The notes under the pieces: generated by a model
The model's database searches: none
The model's input: the letters and a program-made list of their open reading frames with translations, nothing else
What the model was told of the DNA's origin: nothing
Made by a program: the position numbers and the translations under genes
Shown: positions 36,614 to 45,565 of the stretch, one piece after another
Layout of the letters: every line of letters begins with the position of its first letter
Numbering within the stretch: position 1 is the first letter of the stretch
Origin: Idiomarina baltica OS145
GTDB taxonomy: Bacteria; Pseudomonadota; Gammaproteobacteria; Enterobacterales; Alteromonadaceae
DNA: 64,000 bases
Direction of reading: 5' to 3'
NCBI RefSeq assembly: GCF_000152885.1
Contig: NZ_CH672405.1
Coordinates: forward strand, 14,472-78,471

Positions 36614-38012
36614 TTTTCACCTGCTTAAACGTCGATAAAAATCGCTCACGCGCCTCGCTATGATCGACTATTGGAGACACGTACCCCGTTTTATGCTGTT
36701 TCAAATACGAATGTGGCCAATGAATATGTTTACTCGGTACATCCGCTAGTTCTTTTATCCAAGTACGAATGTAGATTCCGTCGGGATCAAACTTCTCACT
36801 CTGGCGGACAGGATTAAAAACCCGAAAATAAGGGACCGCATCAGTACCAACCGATGCACTCCATTGCCAGCCGCCGTTGTTAGCTGGAAAGCTGCCGTCC
36901 ACAAGGTTACGCATAAAGTACTGCTCTCCTTTGCGCCAGTCGATCAGTAGATCTTTGACTAAAAAATTAGCCACGATCATACGTAAACGATTGTGCATCC
37001 ATCCGGTCTCATTGAGCTGTCGCATGCCGGCATCGACGATAGGAAAGCCTGTGCGCCCGTCACACCAAGCTTGAAAATCTTCTTCAGCGTCTCGCCAAGG
37101 TAACCCTTGGGTTTCTGTCTGATAGTTCTCTCCTCGACTTAATCGAGGTTCATGAAACATGAGATGCTGATAAAACTCTCGCCACGCAACTTCTGTTAGC
37201 CAGGTGTCTGCGCCGGGCTCGAGCCCATACGGAAACTCTGGTGACAATGACGAGAGTGCGCGCGCTACAGTTTTCGGCGCAATCGCTCCCATTTCAAAGT
37301 ATGCAGACATCATCGAGGTGCCATCAACGGAGGGTTCATCGCGACGCGCTTTGTATTCGTCAACCTGATGTTCAATAAATTGACCCAGTTTACCCATAAT
37401 GGCTTGTCGTCCGACCGGGTAGGTTTGACTATTTTTACGCTCTAACGGACACTGCGGTAGCTCGGTACTGCTCGCTACGGTATTTTCAACGCGCCAAGAC
37501 TCTGGCGTCCAATCGCTGATTTTAGCAACCTCAGTACGCCAAGCTCGGTTAAATGGCGTGAATACCTTGTAGTAGCCGCCCTGTTTTGTTTCCACAGCCT
37601 CTGGCGGCACGAGTAAGTTACCGTCAAATAACTGAAACTCGATATCACGCTGCTCAAAGCATGCCCTGGCTTGCTTATCACGTTCTATCTCATCCAGTGG
37701 ATACTCTCTATTTGCGTATACCGTATTGACTTTATGTTTCTCACAGAAATCGGCAATCGTTGCGCCACTTTGGCTAAATCGATCGATTGTAAAAATCGAA
37801 AAACCAATTCCTTTGTCAGCGAGCTCCTGCTTAAACTCTGCTAAATGACGCCACCATAAATCGACTTTAATGGGCGCCCAGTCATGCGCCTGCCAAGTAC
37901 GCTGGGGTACTAAAAATAACGCATAAACGTGTTTGTGATTAAGACAGGCTGCATCGAGCGCCGGATTGTCTACCGTTCTCAAGTCACTTCTAAACCAAAC
38001 AACTGCCGCCAT
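36606..38012 (-). CDS. phrB: Deoxyribodipyrimidine photo-lyase
   Basis: Blue-light flavoenzyme that splits cyclobutane pyrimidine dimers. The 468 residues fit class I CPD photolyases: the N-terminal Rossmann antenna domain (AAVVWFRSDLRTVDNPALDAACL), then the FAD domain with TWLTEVAWREFYQHLM, GRTGFPIVDAGMRQLNETGWMHNRLRMIVANFL, LVDGSFPANNGGWQWSASVGTDA and FDPDGIYIRTWIKEL. It lies two bases after the DUF523/DUF1722 gene, as E. coli ybgA-phrB. Photolyase is also part of the SigE-ChrR regulon in Rhodobacter. Confidence 0.96.
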   Translation of the reverse strand: MAAVVWFRSDLRTVDNPALDAACLNHKHVYALFLVPQRTWQAHDWAPIKVDLWWRHLAEFKQELADKGIGFSIFTIDRFSQSGATIADFCEKHKVNTVYANREYPLDEIERDKQARACFEQRDIEFQLFDGNLLVPPEAVETKQGGYYKVFTPFNRAWRTEVAKISDWTPESWRVENTVASSTELPQCPLERKNSQTYPVGRQAIMGKLGQFIEHQVDEYKARRDEPSVDGTSMMSAYFEMGAIAPKTVARALSSLSPEFPYGLEPGADTWLTEVAWREFYQHLMFHEPRLSRGENYQTETQGLPWRDAEEDFQAWCDGRTGFPIVDAGMRQLNETGWMHNRLRMIVANFLVKDLLIDWRKGEQYFMRNLVDGSFPANNGGWQWSASVGTDAVPYFRVFNPVRQSEKFDPDGIYIRTWIKELADVPSKHIHWPHSYLKQHKTGYVSPIVDHSEARERFLSTFKQVKNG

Positions 38013-38014
38013 AG

Positions 38015-38950
38015 TTATAGTCCATATCTTAATTTTAAATCTTCAGGGTATGGTGTGACATACCACTGTTCGGCTAGATATTCATTGGGAAACTCACGTA
38101 AGTAATGACGAATAAGCGTCAAGGGAGCCATAAGCGGTAACGTACCATCGTGATAGTCGAGTATTAGTTGACTTAATTCGTGCTTTTGCTCTTTATCTAA
38201 ATGCTGCTTGAAGTAACCTTGAATATGCTGCAATACATTCGTGTGGTTACGCCTTGAAGCCGGCTTACTAAGCGCGTTCATAACTTGTAAGATGTAACGT
38301 TGGCAGAAGCCCTCATCAATTGATTTTGCTTCACCGACCTCGCGCCCCAGGGCGCGATATTCGGCTTGGTTGTGAGCCATCAAAATCAATTTAGACTGTG
38401 TGTGAAATTTCAATAATGCCGACTTACTCAACGGATGCGGCAAGGATTTCCAGCGACCGTATAAAAATACACGCAAGATAAAGTTTTCTCGTAAGTGAGG
38501 GTCATTCAGACGACCATCTTCCTCAAGCGGTAGTGCAGGTTCCAATTCATGCAATCGCTCGGCAAACAAGCCCATCGCCTCTTTGCGCGCGCTGCCGGTT
38601 TTAGGATCGTAGAGTTTTACCCGCTCCATACCGCAACTAGGTGACTTCGCGCACAACACGTAACCCGATAGATCCTTAAGTTTTGGTTGAACTCGGTCTG
38701 CAAAACTTTTCAATGAATCGGTTACGTCTTCACCGGTTTTAGGGATGACAGCGCGTATCTGCTGATCGTGAAACTCAAGCCTAATGGTGGGTCGAGGCAC
38801 TGGTAACCCAATACCCACTTCCGGGCAAAACTTGACAAATTCTACGTGTTTGGCAAGTTCATTTTCACAAAAAGGTGAACGCTTATGTCCACCATCGAAA
38901 CGCACTTCGTCACCCAATAAACAGGCACTTATTCCAACTTTTAGACGCAT
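38015..38950 (-). CDS. DUF523 + DUF1722 protein (YbgA type)
   Basis: A 311-residue two-domain protein. The N-terminal DUF523 part contains LKVGISACLLGDEVRFDGGHKRS, FCPEVGIGLPVPRPTIRL and SYVLCAKSPSCGMERVKLY-like segments with conserved cysteines. The C-terminal DUF1722 part (from about residue 180) has LLKFHTQSKLILMAHNQAEYRALG and HYLREFPNEYLAEQWYVTPYPEDLKLRYGL. It is a usual partner of photolyase. The ATG at 38950 has GGAG six bases upstream; the TTG three bases earlier is less likely. First gene of the ten-gene operon. Confidence 0.9.
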   Translation of the reverse strand: MRLKVGISACLLGDEVRFDGGHKRSPFCENELAKHVEFVKFCPEVGIGLPVPRPTIRLEFHDQQIRAVIPKTGEDVTDSLKSFADRVQPKLKDLSGYVLCAKSPSCGMERVKLYDPKTGSARKEAMGLFAERLHELEPALPLEEDGRLNDPHLRENFILRVFLYGRWKSLPHPLSKSALLKFHTQSKLILMAHNQAEYRALGREVGEAKSIDEGFCQRYILQVMNALSKPASRRNHTNVLQHIQGYFKQHLDKEQKHELSQLILDYHDGTLPLMAPLTLIRHYLREFPNEYLAEQWYVTPYPEDLKLRYGL

Positions 38951-39065
38951 CAAAACTCCGTTTATTTACAAGCTTATAATACATTATATATATTGTTGCA
39001 TCGATGTTGCCATCTACCATAACGGACTTACAGCAAAAAAGGTTTGCTTAAGTTATACAAATTTA

Positions 39066-39090
39066 GATCCAAGCTGAATAAGCATGCGTA
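39066..39090 (+). promoter_or_regulatory. Candidate ECF-sigma promoter of the LON-domain gene
   Basis: GATCC (39066-39070), 16 bases, then CGTA (39087-39090), about 40 bases before the ATG at 39132. The same element precedes the sigma factor gene with a 17-base gap. The -35 part resembles the TGATCC-type site reported for the Rhodobacter SigE; the -10 part is read from the two copies here. Confidence 0.45.
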
Positions 39091-39131
39091 AAGCATGTTA
39101 AATCAAACCAAATTCAGGATAGTTGTATCGT

Positions 39132-39710
39132 ATGGAAAAAGTGCAGCGTTTACCCTTATTTCCCTTGACGGCGCATGTCATGCCGAATGGGAAGCTTAAA
39201 TTGCGCATCTTCGAACAACGCTACACACGTCTAGTTAAACAGTGCATGGCAAACCAAAGCGAGTTTGTGGTGTGCATGTTTGACCCGGGTATCGACAAAT
39301 ATGATGCTGACTATATTCTGCCCTTTGGCACCGCAGTCACTATTGTTGACTTTGAAATGCTCAACGATGGCTTTCTGGGTATTACTGTACAAGGTGAACG
39401 TCGAGTTCACATAAAACATCACGAATTCGAGGAGGATGGGCTTCGAATCGGTGACGTCGAAGCGCTTCCTTTGTGGCAGCCGACACCGATTACGGATGAG
39501 GTTGCCGTGCTTAAAGAACGCCTTGAAGAAATTTATGGTGTTTACCCAGAACTTGGTGATTTGTATGATGAAAAACCGTTTGAACAACTCGATTGGGTGT
39601 GCCAGCGTTGGCTGGAAATTTTGCCACTCGACGTTCACACCAAACAAGAGTTAATTAAATCGCAATCAAGTGAGCAAGTTGCTGATTATCTGCTAAACTT
39701 GGTTACGTAA
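39132..39710 (+). CDS. LON substrate-binding-domain protein
   Basis: A 192-residue protein consisting of the Lon N-terminal (LonN/PUA-like) domain alone: VQRLPLFPLTAHVMPNGKLKLRIFEQRYTRLVKQC, FGTAVTIVDFEMLNDGFLGITVQGERRVHI, then a helical segment. It lacks the ATPase and protease domains. Such stand-alone proteins occur next to ECF/ChrR clusters in marine gammaproteobacteria; the job is unknown, possibly binding damaged proteins. I choose the ATG at 39132 over TTG at 39123 because AGGA is only three bases from the TTG. Confidence 0.85.
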   Translation: MEKVQRLPLFPLTAHVMPNGKLKLRIFEQRYTRLVKQCMANQSEFVVCMFDPGIDKYDADYILPFGTAVTIVDFEMLNDGFLGITVQGERRVHIKHHEFEEDGLRIGDVEALPLWQPTPITDEVAVLKERLEEIYGVYPELGDLYDEKPFEQLDWVCQRWLEILPLDVHTKQELIKSQSSEQVADYLLNLVT

Positions 39711-39726
39711 CTTTTTTGAGATCGAC

Positions 39727-39753
39727 TGATCCAAACTTAAACTTGTTCTCGTA
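39727..39753 (+). promoter_or_regulatory. Candidate autoregulated promoter of the ECF sigma gene
   Basis: TGATCC (39727-39732) then CGTA (39750-39753) with a 17-base gap, about 30 bases before the first possible start. The match to the element at 39066-39090 suggests both genes are read by the sigma factor encoded next door. Confidence 0.5.
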
Positions 39754-39830
39754 GTTAGATATACCAACTAACAACAATAGCAGGTCTAGTTATGCAAACG
39801 GTGACATCTCATACTTCACAACGGGGAGTT

Positions 39831-40412
39831 ATGACCACATCCCAGCAGGACACTGCAGAAAAAGCTGCGCAACTTCTGGCTCAGATTGCTGAAACGCGTA
39901 GCCGTCAAGCGTTCAGTGAATTGTTCTCACATTTTGCACCTAAGTTGCAAGCTTATGGAACGCGTCAGTTTGGTAACGAGCAAACTGCGATGGATCTTGT
40001 GCAAGAAACAATGACAAATGTGTGGCACAAGGCACATTTATTTAAGGCCGATAAGGGTTCACCTTCGACTTGGATTTTCACAATTGCGCGCAATATTCGT
40101 TTCGATTTATTAAGAAAGAATAAAAAGCGCAAGGATGATATAAGTGCTGATGAACTATGGCCAATTCTGGCCGAGCAGAATGATAACTTAGACGACGATT
40201 ACGCGTTGGACCAAGACATTCTGTTGCAAGAGATTTCTCATTACTACGGTCAGTTGCCAGATGCGCAACGTATCGTGGTAGAAAAAATATATGTCGAGGG
40301 TAAGTCGCAGCAAGAAGTTTCCGACTCTCTTGGAATTCCATTGGGCACGGTTAAGTCTCGTACGCGCCTTGCATTAAAGAAATTGAAAGAGTTAATAGTT
40401 GAGCATGATTAA
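39831..40412 (+). CDS. rpoE: ECF RNA polymerase sigma factor (SigE/ChrR-partner type)
   Basis: A 193-residue ECF sigma factor. Region 2 includes FSELFSHFAPKLQAYGTRQFGNEQTAMDLVQETMTNVWHKAHLF and STWIFTIARNIRFDLLRKNKKRK; region 4 has the helix-turn-helix GKSQQEVSDSLGIPLGTVKSRTRLALKKLKEL. The ATG at 39831 with GGGGAG upstream is preferred; an in-frame ATG at 39792 is possible. It overlaps the ChrR-type anti-sigma, which fixes it as the ECF11 type that answers singlet oxygen in Rhodobacter. It is probably autoregulated. Confidence 0.93.
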   Translation: MTTSQQDTAEKAAQLLAQIAETRSRQAFSELFSHFAPKLQAYGTRQFGNEQTAMDLVQETMTNVWHKAHLFKADKGSPSTWIFTIARNIRFDLLRKNKKRKDDISADELWPILAEQNDNLDDDYALDQDILLQEISHYYGQLPDAQRIVVEKIYVEGKSQQEVSDSLGIPLGTVKSRTRLALKKLKELIVEHD

Positions 40413-41085
40413 GTCACATCCCTCTGAAGCAATTTTGTATCAGTACGCTTCAGGCGACCTTAGTGCATCAATGACATTAGTTGTTGGTACACATATTGAT
40501 ATGTGCCCTATTTGCAAACGAACGGTTTGTGAAATAGAGGAAGATTTATGTAGCAAACATTTGGATAGTCTTGTTGAAACGATTTGCGCGCCCTCCAAAG
40601 GTGCTATGTCGAAGACTCAATGCGACCAAATGTTAGAGGCGATTTTTAACTCTCAGGCTAAACCAGCGGCTCAACGCGAAGACTTAGTTAGCCTTGAGGG
40701 TCGTCGCTTTAATTTACCGACGACTTTGGCGCACAACGCTCATCGTATCGGAGAATGGACTCATTTAGTGGGTAAGCTATGGAGAGCACCGGTTGATTTG
40801 TCCGATGATGGTCAGACCAACTTAATTTACATGGAACCTGGTGCGCAAGTACCGGAACATACTCACAAAGGGCAAGAAGCCACACTTGTGATTGATGGTG
40901 TATTTAACGATGAGCACGATGCCTATTATGACGGTGATTTTATCTTGTTGGATGCGGATCGTAAGCACACACCTCGTACTGCGACGGAAGACTGCTTGAC
41001 CCTTGCGACATTAGACGCACCGTTGTTCTTTACATCGGGTATCAGTCGCCTGCTTAATCCATTTAGTAGTTTATTTTTTCGCTAA
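40405..41085 (+). CDS. chrR: ChrR-type zinc-binding, cupin-domain anti-sigma factor
   Basis: A 226-residue anti-sigma with two domains. The N-terminal zinc domain (about residues 1-80) has HIDMCPIC, the H-x3-C-x2-C motif of zinc anti-sigma factors, with the upstream His in the HPSEAILYQYASG segment. The C-terminal cupin (about 120-205) shows YMEPGAQVPEHTHKGQEATLVIDGVFNDEHDAYYDGDFI with metal-binding His residues. In Rhodobacter the cupin is needed for the singlet-oxygen response. The ATG overlaps the sigma stop (ATGATTAA), keeping the two in balance. Confidence 0.93.
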   Translation: MIKSHPSEAILYQYASGDLSASMTLVVGTHIDMCPICKRTVCEIEEDLCSKHLDSLVETICAPSKGAMSKTQCDQMLEAIFNSQAKPAAQREDLVSLEGRRFNLPTTLAHNAHRIGEWTHLVGKLWRAPVDLSDDGQTNLIYMEPGAQVPEHTHKGQEATLVIDGVFNDEHDAYYDGDFILLDADRKHTPRTATEDCLTLATLDAPLFFTSGISRLLNPFSSLFFR

Positions 41086-41108
41086 CGTTTTAAGCATAAC
41101 GTAATAAA

Positions 41109-41134
41109 AAAGCCCGAGCTATTGCTCGGGCTTT
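41109..41134. terminator. Bidirectional terminator between chrR and ihfA
   Basis: AAAGCCCGAGC and GCTCGGGCTTT pair around TATT, followed by GTGTTTT on the plus strand and TTTTTATTAC on the minus strand. It overlaps the ihfA stop. Confidence 0.9.
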
Positions 41135-41415
41135 GTGTTTTCTACGCGACTTTTGAATTTTTGACCGGGTTTAAAGCTCACCACTCGGCGAGCTGAAATA
41201 GGAATATCCTCACCCGTTTTTGGATTACGGCCTGGGCGCTGATTCTTTGTTCGAAGTTCAAAGTTACCAAAGCCTGATAACTTGACCATTTCCCCCGACT
41301 CTAAAACAGAACGTATTTCTTCAAAAAACGCCTCTACTAAATCCTTAGCGTCTTGCTTACTTACACCGTACTTGTCAAAAAGTACCTCAGCGAGTTCTGC
41401 TTTAGTCAGCGCCAT
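41119..41415 (-). CDS. ihfA: Integration host factor subunit alpha
   Basis: A 98-residue DNA-bending protein (HU/IHF family) that pairs with IhfB. It reads [38 protein letters not shown] and then [45 protein letters not shown], with the proline-containing arm (GRNPKTG) that intercalates into DNA. It lies three bases after pheT, the E. coli order. AGGAT precedes the ATG. Confidence 0.97.
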   Translation of the reverse strand: MALTKAELAEVLFDKYGVSKQDAKDLVEAFFEEIRSVLESGEMVKLSGFGNFELRTKNQRPGRNPKTGEDIPISARRVVSFKPGQKFKSRVENTKPEQ

Positions 41416-41418
41416 ATC

Positions 41419-43803
41419 CTAATCCCTCAAGGTTGCATCAAACTCCGACTGTAACGTCGATACTAGCTTTTCCATAATGCCGTTTATTTCGGTTTCTTCA
41501 AGGGTCTTTTCGTTATCTTGAAGTGTGACAGAAAGAGCTAAGCTACGCTTACCTTCTGGCAAGTTATCGCCTTGGTAAACGTCAAATAAGTTTAGGTCAA
41601 TCAACTGATTAACGCCAATGTTCTTCAACGTAGTTAACACTTCACCCGCCGCGATACGTTCATCTAAAACAACCGCTAAGTCTCGGCGGATACTCGGAAA
41701 CCGCGACACGGGTTGAGCCGATGGAATACTACGTTGGTTAATCGCATCAAGTTGCAATTCGAACACAAAAGCACGTTGATTAAGACCGAATGTCTTCTCA
41801 AACTTAGGATGTAAGGCGCCCATATAGCCAATGCACCGCTCACCACGGTATATCGCAGCAGACTGTCCTGGATGCAGAGCGCTGTGTTCGCTCGCTACAA
41901 AACGAACATCATTGATACCCGTTTTTTTCAACAAGGCTTCGACATCACCTTTTACATCATAGAAGTCAACGCCACGGTCTTCTGCCGACCAATGTTCGCC
42001 ATAGGCCTTACCTGAACGCACGCCAGAAAACATCGGTTGCTGCACCACACCATTTTCAGCCGCTTCATCAGGGATAAAGCGTAAGCCTGTTTCGACAAAA
42101 GCTAACACTGATTGCTGACGCTTTTGGTTATGCGCTAGCGCATTCAATAGGCCTGGCCACAAGCTTAACCGCATTGATGACATGTCCACCGAAATAGGAT
42201 GGGGTAATGTTAGCGATGCACTTTCATCAAATAACGCCGCTTGATGTTTCGGGTCTACGAAGCTATACGTAATTGCTTCTTGATAGCCCCGCTCAATCAT
42301 CGCATCCACTAAGCGATGTGTGCTGATCAGTGATTCCTGTTGTGGGCGCATACGTAATTGTGCAGCAGGCGCAGCTGCCTGAAAATTGTTATACCCAAAT
42401 ACGCGCGCAACCTCTTCGATAAGATCTTCTTCAATGGCAATATCAAATCGATAAGTCGGCACTTTGACCAACCACTCGCCTGTCTCCACTTTGACGTCAA
42501 AGCCTAGACGCTCGAGAATTTCAGTCACGCGAGCAGCTTCAATATCAATTCCTAATACACTCGTGAGGCGTGCCGCACGCAGCGTCACTTCAGCTGGCTT
42601 AGGTAGATGCTCGTCTGATTTGGCTTCGACGATAGGACCTGCTTCACCACCACAAATTTCAATCAACAACTGTGTTGCGCGCTCCATGGCTTGGCGTTGC
42701 AATTCTGGGTCAACACCGCGTTCATAACGATGAGACGCATCCGTGTGCAAACCAAAACGACGTGCTTTACCTAAAATCGCATCAGGCGCGAAGAATGCGC
42801 TTTCGAGGAATATATCTTTGCTTTCTCGTGTTACACCACTGCCGAGACCACCATAAACGCCCGCCATAGCCAATGCCTGCTTGTCATCAGCAATAACTAG
42901 CACATCGTCATCGAGTTTCACTTCTTGCTCATCCAATAAAGTTAAGGTCTCACCTTTATTGGCATAGCGCACATGAACATCGCCTTGAATGCGGTCGAGG
43001 TCGAATGCGTGCATCGGGTGGCCCAGCTCCAACAAGACGTAGTTGGTGATATCAACCACAGGATCAATGCTACGTATACCACTGCGACGCAGTTTCTCAC
43101 TCATCCACAACGGTGTTTGTTGCTTAACGTCAACATTCTTTACTACGCGCCCCAAGTAACGAGGGCACCCAACCGGTGCATCTAAATGAATTGCTTTGGC
43201 GTCTTCGAGAGTTGCTTCAACAGCGTCAACTGTCGGCTCGGACACATCAATGTTATTCAGTACACCGACCTCACGTGCTATGCCACGAATACTCAGGCAG
43301 TCACCGCGGTTGGGTGTTAAATCGATATCAATACTTAAGTCATCCAGACCCAAGTACTCACGGTAATCTTTGCCGATGGGTGCGTCTGAAGGTAGCTCAA
43401 TGATACCGTCGTGGTCATCAATTAGACCCAGCTCTTTAAACGAGCACAACATACCATGCGATGGATGTCCGCGCAGCTTTGCCTTCTTAATTTTGAAGTC
43501 ACCCGGTAATACCGCGCCAACCTTAGCGACCACAACCATTAAATCCTTACGGCAGTTCGGTGCACCGCAAACGATATCAAGTAATTCATTCTCACCCACA
43601 TCGACTTTAGTGACCTGTAACTTATCGGCGTCTGGATGAGGACCGCATTCAACGACTTTACCAACGACAACAGTATGAAAGTCTGCTGCAACGGGCTCTA
43701 AACCATCAACCTCAAGGCCAGCCATACTGAGTTGCTCACTCAGCGCTTCACTAGAAATGTCTGGATTGACCCAACTTCTTAGCCAATTTTCACTAAATTT
43801 CAT
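41419..43803 (-). CDS. pheT: Phenylalanyl-tRNA synthetase beta subunit
   Basis: 794 residues (E. coli 795), cytoplasmic, forming the (alpha-beta)2 enzyme with PheS. Domains in order: the EMAP/tRNA-binding domain (about 40-150, VVVGKVVECGPHPDADKLQVTKVDVG), B3/B4 editing domain, B5 domain, and the C-terminal FDX-ACB domain (about 700-794, PVSRFPSIRRDLAVVLDE). All are intact. It is translated 13 bases after pheS and followed at once by ihfA. Confidence 0.97.
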   Translation of the reverse strand: MKFSENWLRSWVNPDISSEALSEQLSMAGLEVDGLEPVAADFHTVVVGKVVECGPHPDADKLQVTKVDVGENELLDIVCGAPNCRKDLMVVVAKVGAVLPGDFKIKKAKLRGHPSHGMLCSFKELGLIDDHDGIIELPSDAPIGKDYREYLGLDDLSIDIDLTPNRGDCLSIRGIAREVGVLNNIDVSEPTVDAVEATLEDAKAIHLDAPVGCPRYLGRVVKNVDVKQQTPLWMSEKLRRSGIRSIDPVVDITNYVLLELGHPMHAFDLDRIQGDVHVRYANKGETLTLLDEQEVKLDDDVLVIADDKQALAMAGVYGGLGSGVTRESKDIFLESAFFAPDAILGKARRFGLHTDASHRYERGVDPELQRQAMERATQLLIEICGGEAGPIVEAKSDEHLPKPAEVTLRAARLTSVLGIDIEAARVTEILERLGFDVKVETGEWLVKVPTYRFDIAIEEDLIEEVARVFGYNNFQAAAPAAQLRMRPQQESLISTHRLVDAMIERGYQEAITYSFVDPKHQAALFDESASLTLPHPISVDMSSMRLSLWPGLLNALAHNQKRQQSVLAFVETGLRFIPDEAAENGVVQQPMFSGVRSGKAYGEHWSAEDRGVDFYDVKGDVEALLKKTGINDVRFVASEHSALHPGQSAAIYRGERCIGYMGALHPKFEKTFGLNQRAFVFELQLDAINQRSIPSAQPVSRFPSIRRDLAVVLDERIAAGEVLTTLKNIGVNQLIDLNLFDVYQGDNLPEGKRSLALSVTLQDNEKTLEETEINGIMEKLVSTLQSEFDATLRD

Positions 43804-43816
43804 GTTCGCCGCCCTC

Positions 43817-44833
<1,017 letters not shown>

Positions 44834-44856
44834 CTATTCTAACGAAAAAGCCATAA

Positions 44857-44883
44857 AAAAGGGAGCCAAATTGGCTCCCTTTT
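44857..44883 (-). terminator. Hairpin terminator/attenuator between rplT and pheS
   Basis: On the minus strand AAAAGGGAGCC and GGCTCCCTTTT pair around a five-base loop and run into TTTATGG. It can end part of the thrS-infC-rpmI-rplT transcript before pheST. A second, weaker hairpin (ATCGG...CCGAT, about 44888-44922) lies just upstream and could compete. Confidence 0.7.
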
Positions 44884-44922
44884 AAATCTGTTTATCGGTT
44901 TTTGGCAAAGCCTTTTTGCCGA

Positions 44923-45276
44923 TTACAGTGCACCTTTCGCCTTTTCAACCAAGGCTGCAAAACCGCTTTGGTCATGTACAGCGATGTCGGCAAGGATTTT
45001 GCGATCGATTTCTACCGATGCTTTCTTCAGACCGTTGATAAAGCGGCTGTATGACAAACCGTTTTGACGCGCTGCCGCATTGATACGAACAATCCACAAT
45101 TGACGGAATTGACGTTTCTTGTTGCGACGGTCACGGTATGCGTATTGACCTGCTTTAGTAACTGCCTGCACCGCAACGCGATATACGCGACTACGAGCAC
45201 CATAATAACCTTTCGCCTGCTTTAGGACTTTCTTGTGACGCGCACGCGCGATCACACCACGTTTAACTCGTGCCAT
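44923..45276 (-). CDS. rplT: 50S ribosomal protein L20
   Basis: 117 residues, the family length. It begins [35 protein letters not shown], a basic N-terminal helix that threads into 23S rRNA, with [40 protein letters not shown]-type middle. L20 assembles early and, in E. coli, represses rpmI-rplT. It follows rpmI by 14 bases with a strong AGGAGG. Confidence 0.98.
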   Translation of the reverse strand: MARVKRGVIARARHKKVLKQAKGYYGARSRVYRVAVQAVTKAGQYAYRDRRNKKRQFRQLWIVRINAAARQNGLSYSRFINGLKKASVEIDRKILADIAVHDQSGFAALVEKAKGAL

Positions 45277-45290
45277 TTGCTAATCCCTCC

Positions 45291-45488
45291 TTACGCGTAT
45301 GGTAACATACGATCGACTAATTTGACGTCGGCCTCGTGGACCATGCTCTTCGCGCGAAGCTGACGCTTACGCTTAGGTGTCTTCTTAGTCAGAATGTGAC
45401 GCAAGTGAGATTGCTTGCACTTGTAACCGCCTGAAGCAGTCTTTTTAAAGCGCTTTGACGCGCCCTTGTTTGATTTCATTTTTGGCAT
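45291..45488 (-). CDS. rpmI: 50S ribosomal protein L35
   Basis: 65 residues, very basic: [45 protein letters not shown]. It is the standard partner of L20 and lies between infC and rplT. CGGAG is seven to eight bases before the ATG. Confidence 0.98.
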   Translation of the reverse strand: MPKMKSNKGASKRFKKTASGGYKCKQSHLRHILTKKTPKRKRQLRAKSMVHEADVKLVDRMLPYA

Positions 45489-45530
45489 GAAATAAAACTC
45501 CGCATTGTTGATTAAAAGTGTGACAGGGTG

Positions 45531-45565
45531 AGTTCAACCGAGGCTGAACTACTTGTGTACCACAA
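45531..45565 (-). promoter_or_regulatory. Two adjacent hairpins in the infC-rpmI gap
   Basis: TTGTG/CACAA around TAC (45553-45565), and AGTTCA/TGAACT around an eight-base loop (45531-45550), lie just after the infC stop and upstream of rpmI. In E. coli, L20 represses rpmI-rplT by binding a structured region here. A similar role is inferred only from position. Confidence 0.35.

Noticed and set aside
36764-36788. A GATCC-N16-CGTA match on the minus strand inside the photolyase gene, pointing at the NTF2-like gene
   Set aside because: The bases encode the conserved photolyase stretch DPDGIYIRT, so the match is probably forced by protein sequence. It could still act as an internal promoter, but there is no independent support.
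39078-39100. Repeated GCATG words upstream of the LON-domain gene as an operator
   Set aside because: GCATGC is self-complementary, so its copies are easily symmetric by chance, and they overlap the better-supported -10 element.
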